Source of the DNA: Sphingomonas bisphenolicum
GTDB lineage: Bacteria; Pseudomonadota; Alphaproteobacteria; Sphingomonadales; Sphingomonadaceae
Direction: 5' to 3'
DNA length: 64,000 nt
NCBI RefSeq assembly: GCF_024349785.1
Contig: NZ_AP018817.1
Location: 3,131,501-3,195,500 of the forward strand
Shown here: piece after piece, positions 55,001-62,422 of the stretch
Position numbering within the stretch: position 1 is the first letter of the stretch
How the letters are laid out: every line of letters begins with the position of its first letter
Position numbers and translations under genes: made by a program
The notes under the pieces: generated by a model
Told to the model about the DNA's origin: nothing
The model's database searches: none
Seen by the model: the letters and a program-made list of their open reading frames with translations, nothing else

Positions 55001-55488
55001 ATGGCTAACACGACGTTCAAGCATGGCATCAGCGTTACCGAAGTGTTGAACGGCGCGCACGCTGACAGTGGTCAGCACCGCGGTCATAGGCCTCATCGCC
55101 ACCGCGTCCGACGCCGACGCAGATATCTTCCCGTTCGATACGCCGGTGCTGATCTCGGATGCCGAGACCGCCATCGGCCAGGCCGGCGTCGTGAACGCTC
55201 GTCCGCTCGCTGCGCGCCATCGCTGCCATCACCCGCCCGGTCATCGTCTTCGTGCGCGTGGCAGAGGACGAGGATGAAGCCGAAACTGCCAGCAATGTCA
55301 TCGGCACGGTCGGCGTCGATGGCTCGCGCAGCGGCATGCAGGCGCTTCTGACCGCCGCGTCGCAGCTGGGCTTCGTCCCGCGCATCCTCGGCACGCCGGG
55401 CCTTGAGACCCAGCCAGTTACCAGCGCGCGCGCGTGGTGGAAGAAACTGCGCGGCTTCGTTTATGCCCGCGCGATCGGCGCGACCATC
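55001..55488 (+). pseudogene. Decayed phage tail sheath protein FI, 3' end lost to an IS66 fragment
   Basis: It opens with MANTTFKHGISVTEVLNGA and, after a frameshift near 55060, continues VVSTAVIGLIATASDADADI and ISDAETAIGQAG. After a second shift come AAITRPVIVFVRVAEDEDEA and GVDGSRSGMQALLTAASQLG, then KKLRGFVYARAIGA. The sequence then passes directly into an IS66 tnpB fragment on the other strand near 55488, so about half of the gene is missing. Confidence 0.8.
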
Positions 55489-55835
55489 CCGTCCCACCAG
55501 ATCAGCTTGACCCGATCGGCACGCTTGGCCCGGAAAACGTAAATCACGCCGGAAAATGCATCGCCGCCATGATCGGCGCTCACCAACGCGGCCAAGGCGT
55601 CCGGCCCTTTGCGAAAATCCACCGGGCGCGTCGCTACCATCACGCTGGCGCCAACTCCTGGTCCGATCATCGGGTCGCCATAAGGGCTTCAATTACTGCG
55701 GCGATGAGGCCGGCAACGGTGCCACGGCCGATCTTCACTGCCGCGCTGTCAGAGGTGGCCTGGCAAAATTGGACAGTGGGATAAGTGGATTTTCTGCCTG
55801 ACGGCGGCCAGTATGGCCGCGAGACAGGAGCAGAG

Positions 55836-56150
55836 ATGAGCAAACGACCCCGCCGGAACCACAGCCCGGCATTTAAGGCGAAGGTGGCATTGGCTGCCGT
55901 GAAGGGCGAGAAGACGCTGGCCGAGTTGGCGCAGCAGTTTGACGTGCATCCCAACCAGATCACGCAATGGCGCGGGCAGCTTCTGGAAGGGGCCGCTGGT
56001 GTGTTCGGCAGCGAGACGCGGAACGACACTGCCGAGCCGGTGATCGACGTAAAGACGCTGCACGCCAAGATTGGCGAACTGACGCTGGTGAACGATTTTT
56101 TGTCAGGCGCGCTCGGCAAGACGGGTCTGTTGCCGAACGCAAAGCGATGA
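55836..56150 (+). CDS. IS3-family orfA (second IS3 element)
   Basis: 104 residues from the ATG at 55836. The helix-turn-helix is in TLAELAQQFDVHPNQITQWR, and the C-terminal helix (IDVKTLHAKIGELTLVNDFL) is the coiled-coil part. Its stop overlaps the orfB start by 4 nt. Not damaged. Confidence 0.93.
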   Translation: MSKRPRRNHSPAFKAKVALAAVKGEKTLAELAQQFDVHPNQITQWRGQLLEGAAGVFGSETRNDTAEPVIDVKTLHAKIGELTLVNDFLSGALGKTGLLPNAKR

Positions 56151-56880
56151 TCGATCGTTCGCACAGCTTGCCGCTCGCGCGGCAGGCCCGGACGCTTGGG
56201 ATCAGCCGGGGCAGCGTCTATTATCTGCCCAAGCCGGTTTCGGCGGCTGATCTGACAGTCATGCGGCGCATCGACGAATTGCACCTGGAATTTCCATTCG
56301 CGGGTAGTCGGATGCTGCGCGATCTGCTGCGGCAGGAAGGCATCGAGATCGGCCGCCAGCATGTCGCCACGCTGATGAAGAAGATGGCGATCGAAGCGAT
56401 TTACCGTCGCCCGAACACATCGAAGCCGACACCAGGGCACAAGATTTACCCCTACCTATTGCGCAAACTGCCGATTATGCGGCCCAACCCGGTCTGGGCG
56501 ACCGACATCAGCTACATCCCGATGGCGAAGGGGTTCGTCTATCTGGTGGCCATCGTTGACTGGTTCAGCCGGAAGGTCCTGGCTTGGCGGGTGTCGATCA
56601 CGATGGAGGCCGACTTCTGCGTCGAGGCATTGGAGGAAGCGCTCGCGCGCTTCGGGAAACCGGAGATTTTCAACACCGACCAAGGCAGTCAGTTCACTTC
56701 GCTTGCCTTCACCAGCGTGCTGCACCGGGAGGAAATTGCCATCAGCATGGACGGGCGGGGCGCATGGCGCGACAATGTGGTGGTCGAGCGCCTGTGGCGC
56801 TCGGTGAAATACGAGGAGGTTTATCTCCGCGCCTACGCCGCAGTCAGCGAAGCCCGGGGATCGATCGGTCGTTATCTAAG

Positions 56881-57892
56881 TGTCTGATCCGAAATTAAGG
56901 TGAGTGGTATCAGCAGGTTAGCTTGACGGCGTGACCTGTCATTGATTCATGGGTTTTGCGAAAAACTACCGAGGATCAACGATGTGGACCGATACCACTC
57001 GCGCGCTTCATGCGCGACGCGGGCTGATTTTGCCAAGTGATTTGACGAATGCCGAGTGGTTGGTGCTGGAACCGCTGCTGCCATCAGCCTCGCATGTGGG
57101 GCGGCCCCGCAAATGGCCGATGCGCCGGATTGTCGAAGCGATGCTTTACCTGCTGCGTGGTGGCTTGCCATGGCGGATGCTGCCCCCATGCTTTCCGCCG
57201 GTCTCGACGGTGCGACGCTGGTTTTACCTCTGGCGCGACAACGGCCTGTGGCTGACGATGAACCATGTGCTGCTCATGGCTTCGCGCGAGATGACAGGCC
57301 GCGAGGCCTCTCCGTCGGCGGGTGTGATCGACAGCCAGAGCATCAAAACCACGCAAAGTGGTGGTCCTTGTGGCTATGACGCTGGCAAGAAGGTGAAAGG
57401 CCGCAAGCGCCATATCCTGACCGACACCGAGGGAAACCTGGTGCATGCCGTGATCCACACCGCTGACATTCAGGACCGCGATGGTGCGCCGATGGTGCTG
57501 CGCGAAATCATCGGGCGCTTTCCGTGGCTGCGGCACGTCTTCGCCGATGGCGGCTATGCTGGCGACAAACTCAGGGGGGCTCTGCGGCAAATGGGGAAAT
57601 GGACCGTCGAAATCATCAAGCGATCAGACACGGCCAAAGGCTTTGAGGTGCTGCCCCGCCGATGGGTTGTCGAACGCACGCTGGCATGGCTCAACCGGAA
57701 CCGACGCCTCGCCAGGGACTTCGAGCAAACCATCGCATCGGCAACCGCGTGGCTCTTCATTGCATCCATTCAACTCTTCACCCGCCGCATCGCAAGGGCA
57801 TCAAATCACGCCGGATAATTATGAATCAGACACTTATACAAACGACGCATTACAAGGGCCGCAAAGTCTGCCAGGTAGTTTGAATCAGGCTC
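56881..57892 (+). mobile_element. IS5-family element nested in the IS3 orfB
   Basis: Flanked by TAA (56878-56880, 57893-57895) within a longer direct repeat TCTAAG. Ends GTGTCTGATCCGAAA and (inverted) GAGCCTGATTCAAAC are only partly alike. A better match to the left end, AGTGTCTGATTCATAATT inverted, lies internally at 57817-57834, just after the transposase gene, so the last 60 bp may derive from another copy. Confidence 0.82.
56982..57818 (+). CDS. IS5-family transposase (single frame)
   Basis: 278 residues from the ATG at 56982 (GAGG upstream; an ATG at 56949 is an alternative). It opens with the DUF4096-like N-terminal domain (LTNAEWLVLEPLLPSASH, LRGGLPWRMLPPCFPP), then the catalytic core: AGVIDSQSIKTTQSGG (Asp), HVFADGGYAGDKL (Asp) and RRWVVERTLAWLNRNRRLARD (Glu). 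Intact. Confidence 0.93.
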   Translation: MWTDTTRALHARRGLILPSDLTNAEWLVLEPLLPSASHVGRPRKWPMRRIVEAMLYLLRGGLPWRMLPPCFPPVSTVRRWFYLWRDNGLWLTMNHVLLMASREMTGREASPSAGVIDSQSIKTTQSGGPCGYDAGKKVKGRKRHILTDTEGNLVHAVIHTADIQDRDGAPMVLREIIGRFPWLRHVFADGGYAGDKLRGALRQMGKWTVEIIKRSDTAKGFEVLPRRWVVERTLAWLNRNRRLARDFEQTIASATAWLFIASIQLFTRRIARASNHAG

Positions 57893-58715
57893 TAAGCTTT
57901 TACAACGCGAAGAGGCCGCACTCGAGCCTTGGCGCCAAGACCCCGGACCAAGCATATTTTGACAACCTGCCCGTGGCGATGGCAGCATGAATATGCCCGC
58001 CGATATGGGGCGTCACTCCGGTCGGGCTACGCCCTCCCTATATGACGCCCCATATCGGCAGTGCGAGCAAACAACCGGCAGATGATCCACTTATCCAATG
58101 CCGATCGCTGTTCAGACCCACCCGGCCACCTCTGTCGACCTCCAGCTCGACCGCGCTGCCCTTTGCACGCGCCTGCTTCCGCGGGCGCTTCGCGGGAGCA
58201 GGTTTGATCAACAACCGCTCCTCGATAATCGCGGGGACGAACGCGGACGCCATCGTGGGGGCAACTGGCAGCGCAACGCCGCGGGCCTCCATCTGCTGGC
58301 GCAGCTGCCGCCGCCAGGTGAACAGCTGCGATGGGCTAAGGCAGCGCCGACGGGCAACGGCGCAGACCGTCTCCTGCTTGGAATAGCTCTCTGCGATGAT
58401 CGCGGCCTTCACTTCGGGCGCCCAGTCCCGCCGCCGGCCGGCTCCGGTGAAAACCTCGAACCGCTGAACGTTACTGGTGCAAGCATCGTCACATGGCATC
58501 GTCAAAGCACCAGCGTCCTCCATCCTGATCAGGAGGTGCAGACTCACGGCTACACTTTACGTCCGCAAGGTGGGGCCGCCGCCCCACTTACCCAGCCTTT
58601 GCTCCTTAAGTGCAGACCTTCCTCTTTTCCGGCAGCCGCAGCCCAAAGCCTCCGTTGAGTGAATTTTCAAAGGAAAGTGGCCACGCGCAAGAAGATAAAG
58701 GCTGCAGACAACTCG

Positions 58716-60818
58716 CTATCGTCTATTTAGAGTTCTTGGGTCAAGCCGCACCTTATCAGCATATAAGTCACTGCTGTCTTTAGAGAGGTATTCGGGAACG
58801 AACGCTTTAAACGAGGCCTTGGACTTGGAGAGTAATATTTCCTCAATGTCGATAGGCTCCATGAATTTTAAGCCAGCCCGTCCATCTTTGATCCAGCGTA
58901 CATCCGCATCGAGAGGTTCTAAAAGACCAATCTCTAGCGATACCACTTCGCCGATCTGCAATGGCAGGCTGGTTTCCACCATGGCCCCAGTACATGAGAT
59001 ATTACGCAGCCGAACTGCTTCGCTTGTAGCACGCGCCGTTATTTGCCCCGCTCGTATAAGGCGACGGCGCTCGGCCCGATCATTGCGGTGACCGCTGGCG
59101 GCAGAGCCATTACCTTGAGCGCGGTTCATCGCAGAGTAGGCGTCCATCGGACGACCATATATATAGCCTTGGATTAGCGTGCATCCCAGTTCGCGGACGA
59201 GGGCCAGCTGATCCTCGGTTTCCACCCCTTCTGCCGTTGTAATCATGCCAAGATCATTAGCCAGGCCGACAATGGCCTTAATGATAGGAATATTGTTGCT
59301 TCCCCGGAGGGTTGCCCCCTTGATGAAAGACTGATCAATCTTGATTTTGTCAAAGGGGATCGTCTTAAGGTACCCAAGGCTGGAATAGCCTGTGCCAAAA
59401 TCATCCAGCGCAATCTTGACGCCTAGCCCTTTCAAGGTCGCGATGGCAGCGCGCGTTTTCGCGGTGTCGTTGAGTAATGCGCCTTCCGTAATTTCAAGCT
59501 CCAGCCTGTCTGCGGGCAAGCCTGCATAAGCCAGCGCGCTGGTCACCAATGTCGGGAGTGCCTGACTTGAAAATTGAACGGGAGAAATATTGACAGCAAC
59601 GCTTACCGAACTGGGCCATTTCGCGGCTTCGATGCAAGCGGTGCGCAATACCCATTCGCCTAACTCATTAATGAGGCCGGATTCTTCGGCGATCGGAATA
59701 AATACCGCAGGAGACATGACCCCGCGCACGGAGTGGGTCCAGCGAACCAGCGCCTCGAACCCCACCAAAGCATTAGATTGTGTATCAATTACAGGCTGAT
59801 AAGCGAGATGAAACTCGCCTCTTTCCAAAGCCCTTTGCATGTCCTCTTCGATCTGCTGCCGCAGCAGCGCCTGCTCGTGCATTTCCGAAGCAAAAAACCG
59901 ATAGGTGCCTTTACCCGCCGCTTTTGCGGCATAAAGAGCAAGGTCTGCATCTCGGATCAAATCAATAGCAGACCGGTGGTCGTAATCTGAGGTAGCAATC
60001 CCGATAGAGGTGCCGATCGTGATCAACTGTGTTTTGATGATGTAGGGTTGGGACAGGGTGTAAATGATATCTGCCGCGATAGTCGAAAGAATATCTTCTT
60101 CGCAGATATCGGCAAATACTAACTGAAACTCGTCGCCGCCAAGACGACCGACTTGCCCTCTTCCAGCGACGGTATTTACCAAACGCTCTGAAACGGCCTT
60201 CAGCAATTGGTCACCCATGAGGTGGCCGAATGTGTCGTTGACGAGTTTGAACCGGTCGAGATCCAATATCATCGTGGCACATCGTTGTTTGCGATGAGCG
60301 CACGAGACGAGGCTATTTTCCAGCGCCTGCCGCATCGTCTCCCGGTTCGCAAGACTGGTGAGGGAATCGAAGCGGGCCAGTTGCAGAAGTTTGATTTCGG
60401 AATTCTTCTGATCGGTGAGATCGACCGCAAAGCCGACAAACCCACAATATCGACCAGCTTCGTCATGATAGGGTCCGCCGGTGAGCGACCACCAAAGATC
60501 GTCGTCCCCCTTAGCCTTCAGGACCAGCCCGTCGAACGGGATGCGAGATGCGATATAGAAGCTGAGGCTTCGCTCCGACGCTTCCTCCGCGAGACTGATG
60601 TCGCTATCAACCAGATCAGACAGGTTAGCCGGATAGACGCCAAAAGTTGCCATGGTGCTACTTATCTTCGCGCTGAGATAGGAAAGAGAGCCGTCTCTAT
60701 GCGTCGCCCAGAACCACCCTTTGCCCTTTTCTTCATATTTGGCGAGCAAGCGCGCCGCCTGGCTTTCCGCCAGCCCGGCGTCTCCAGCGCCGATGAAACG
60801 GCTCAAGCGCACGCGCAC
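58716..60818 (-). CDS. PAS-GGDEF-EAL-PilZ c-di-GMP protein
   Basis: 700 residues from a GTG at 60818 or, with better spacing to AGGGAG, 60812. Order: PAS (about 25-135), GGDEF (140-300) with the intact RLGGDEF motif, EAL (315-560) with FEALVRW and DDFGTGYSS, then PilZ (585-675) with ERRRLIR and NISCTGAMVE. Both catalytic domains keep their key motifs, so it could make or break down c-di-GMP, and PilZ would bind it as a feedback or effector site. No membrane segment. It borders the IS66 remnant and follows the Tad cluster. Confidence 0.93.
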   Translation of the reverse strand: MRVRLSRFIGAGDAGLAESQAARLLAKYEEKGKGWFWATHRDGSLSYLSAKISSTMATFGVYPANLSDLVDSDISLAEEASERSLSFYIASRIPFDGLVLKAKGDDDLWWSLTGGPYHDEAGRYCGFVGFAVDLTDQKNSEIKLLQLARFDSLTSLANRETMRQALENSLVSCAHRKQRCATMILDLDRFKLVNDTFGHLMGDQLLKAVSERLVNTVAGRGQVGRLGGDEFQLVFADICEEDILSTIAADIIYTLSQPYIIKTQLITIGTSIGIATSDYDHRSAIDLIRDADLALYAAKAAGKGTYRFFASEMHEQALLRQQIEEDMQRALERGEFHLAYQPVIDTQSNALVGFEALVRWTHSVRGVMSPAVFIPIAEESGLINELGEWVLRTACIEAAKWPSSVSVAVNISPVQFSSQALPTLVTSALAYAGLPADRLELEITEGALLNDTAKTRAAIATLKGLGVKIALDDFGTGYSSLGYLKTIPFDKIKIDQSFIKGATLRGSNNIPIIKAIVGLANDLGMITTAEGVETEDQLALVRELGCTLIQGYIYGRPMDAYSAMNRAQGNGSAASGHRNDRAERRRLIRAGQITARATSEAVRLRNISCTGAMVETSLPLQIGEVVSLEIGLLEPLDADVRWIKDGRAGLKFMEPIDIEEILLSKSKASFKAFVPEYLSKDSSDLYADKVRLDPRTLNRR

Positions 60819-60863
60819 GCTCCCTGATCAGGAGTGCGCCAACGGCCACGAAAGAATGCCCGC

Positions 60864-61142
60864 TTAGCCATCCGGCTGAAACCGATCGTCGATCACCTTA
60901 CCGCCCAAGGCGTCAGCGCGGGGAATCGGATTGGATGGCGGGAGTACGGAAAAGGTCACACGGGGACTCGTATCGGCGTTGTACGATGCACCGGACTCGT
61001 TGATAGCTGATGAAGGAGACTGAGCCGCGGCAGTATTGGCAACTAAGGCTGGCGACGTGGCTTGCCCTGTGCTGGTCGACTGGTCGACCGCTGCGATGAT
61101 TAGCACACCCACCCCCAATGCCACATAGATGAACTTATCCAT
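60864..61142 (-). CDS. Small secreted or anchored protein next to the Tad cluster
   Basis: 92 residues from the ATG at 61142. The first 20 residues (MDKFIYVALGVGVLIIAAVD) are a hydrophobic signal/anchor; the rest is Ser/Ala/Asn/Pro-rich and probably disordered outside the membrane. It lies 15 nt after the second TadE-like gene on the same strand, so it may belong to the pilus operon. No family is recognised. Confidence 0.65.
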   Translation of the reverse strand: MDKFIYVALGVGVLIIAAVDQSTSTGQATSPALVANTAAAQSPSSAINESGASYNADTSPRVTFSVLPPSNPIPRADALGGKVIDDRFQPDG

Positions 61143-61157
61143 GGTTTCGCCTATCTT

Positions 61158-61808
61158 TCAGCATGTCGATGGAACGACATTTTCGTTGTTGTATATGCCG
61201 TTTGAGCCACCGCCATAATCTCTCTGATCGCGCACGGTCATGGCAGCGACGGCGGTGATTTGATTCTGTGGAATGAAGAGACGCGCTATAAGAGGCTGAT
61301 AGTCGTAGGCTATCTCTACGAACATAAGCGCGCCATCATCAGGCGCAGTTGCGGTTTGCCCACCCACGGTGATCCCGGTCAGGTTGCTATCGCCGGACCG
61401 CCCATAGGAAGATGGCCAATTTTTGCTGCCGCGGCACCGTTGCCACCTGATCCGATATCGGTTGGTCGGGTTAGGATTGGCCACGGGTTCGATGCTGCTC
61501 AGGATGACCCGGCCTTTGCCGTAAAGATCAAGACGGCCGCCCTGAAGGTTTGCGCCGGTCAGAAGATCGTTGATCTGCGCCTCAGTGATCTGCTTGTTTG
61601 CGAGAACAGTGCCGGTGCCGATGCGGGCCGCATTATCCGCCACGTGCAATGCAAGCTGGCTGATCCGCATCTTAGTGGTGACGAAATTTGTAAGTTCCGC
61701 TCCGGTAAAAGCGATAGCCGTCATCAGCGGCAAGGCGAGGCCGAACTCCACTACGGCAACAGCCTTGGATTCACGCGCGAGGCGCCTGAAGAGCGCAGCG
61801 ATATTCAT
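61158..61808 (-). CDS. TadE-like pseudopilin (second)
   Basis: 216 residues from the ATG at 61808, which overlaps the stop of the previous gene (ATGA); a TTG two codons upstream is an alternative. The N-terminus carries the TadE pattern: a basic leader, then AVAVVEFGLALPLMTAIAFTG, with the conserved Glu at +5 of the hydrophobic helix. The long C-terminal part would face the periplasm. Minor pilins of this type prime Flp/Tad pili used in surface attachment. Confidence 0.85.
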   Translation of the reverse strand: MNIAALFRRLARESKAVAVVEFGLALPLMTAIAFTGAELTNFVTTKMRISQLALHVADNAARIGTGTVLANKQITEAQINDLLTGANLQGGRLDLYGKGRVILSSIEPVANPNPTNRYRIRWQRCRGSKNWPSSYGRSGDSNLTGITVGGQTATAPDDGALMFVEIAYDYQPLIARLFIPQNQITAVAAMTVRDQRDYGGGSNGIYNNENVVPSTC

Positions 61809-62422
61809 GCGCAATGCCCCACAATCGGGCTTCCATATGCGCCTTGCTCTCCGAACGGCTGGTTTTCCAGCACTGTCCGGGCTTCAACGGTCACATTCTC
61901 CGAAAGTCCTACCAGCTTCGCGATCGGCAAGAGACGCGGATAGGTCATCGTCACGGTATAGACCACATCATCTTTGGCCCCGCCCTGCCCGTTGTCGCCC
62001 CCATCTCGATCCCAAACCGTGTTGCGATTGTCGTCCTGGAAGGGTTCATCATTGTCGCAGAGCCCGTTAGCATTAATGTCCTGAAACGCTTCGGCTGTCG
62101 CCTGTGCTGCCTTGGTATAGTCGCGGAAGTAGCGACGCGTAAAGGTAACGGTCGAATTAGCGGCCAGAAGCTGGACCCGTTCACGCACGGCCGCGTCCAG
62201 AAGCTGCTGCTGAACGTCTACTTTTCCGCTTTCAAGCGTGGCGTCCCGCGCGCTTTTCTGCACAGTGCCCTGCAACACGGACTGCACGTACAAGCTGTGC
62301 CCAAGGTCCATGAAGCCGAGCAACGTTGTCACGAATACGGTAGCAATCAGGCCGAACTCGACGATCGTGGCGCCCGCCTCTTCTTTAATCAATCTGCAAC
62401 CATGGCCTTGAAGAGCGATCAT
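61805..62422 (-). CDS. TadE-like pseudopilin (first)
   Basis: 205 residues. A basic leader then EEAGATIVEFGLIATVFVTT, the TadE motif with Glu after the cleavage region, and a periplasmic domain of about 160 residues containing an Asp/Asn-rich stretch (DINANGLCDNDEPFQDDNRN) that looks like a calcium-binding loop. It overlaps the TadG-like stop by 4 nt and the second TadE-like gene by 4 nt, so the three are co-translated. Confidence 0.85.
   Translation of the reverse strand: MIALQGHGCRLIKEEAGATIVEFGLIATVFVTTLLGFMDLGHSLYVQSVLQGTVQKSARDATLESGKVDVQQQLLDAAVRERVQLLAANSTVTFTRRYFRDYTKAAQATAEAFQDINANGLCDNDEPFQDDNRNTVWDRDGGDNGQGGAKDDVVYTVTMTYPRLLPIAKLVGLSENVTVEARTVLENQPFGEQGAYGSPIVGHCA

Larger units (their letters stand above)
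56147..57990 (+). pseudogene. IS3-family orfB, split by the nested IS5 element
   Basis: The first part (56147-56880) has WATDISYIPMAKGFVYLVAI (Asp), IFNTDQGSQFTSLAF (Asp) and ends ARGSIGRYL. The last part (57896-57990) reads SFYNAKRPHSSLGAKTPDQA to the stop at 57990. Deleting 56881-57892 and one TAA gives GRYLSFYNAKRPHSS in frame, so the gene was intact before the IS5 insertion. The catalytic Glu region WRDNVVVERLWRSVKYEEV is in the first part. Confidence 0.92.
55751..58133 (+). mobile_element. IS3-family element inserted in the IS66 tnpA, itself carrying an IS5 element
   Basis: Inverted ends AGAGGTGGCC (55751-55760 and 58124-58133) with a GTC duplication on each side (55748-55750, 58134-58136). 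Removing the element and one GTC restores the IS66 frame as VELEVDSAAVKIG. orfA and orfB are on the plus strand; orfB is split by the IS5 copy at 56881-57892. Confidence 0.88.
55489..58591 (-). mobile_element. IS66-family remnant (tnpA plus start of tnpB), split by an IS3 element
   Basis: The outer end is near GTAAGTGGGG (inverted) at 58591. tnpA starts at about 58523 and reads to VELEVD before the IS3 insertion; after it, SAAVKIGRGTVAGLIAAVIE finishes the gene at 55667. tnpB begins at 55670 (MIGPGVGASVMVATRPVDFR) and ends abruptly after KLIWWDG near 55489. The rest of tnpB and all of tnpC are absent, so this is a deleted remnant. Confidence 0.88.
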
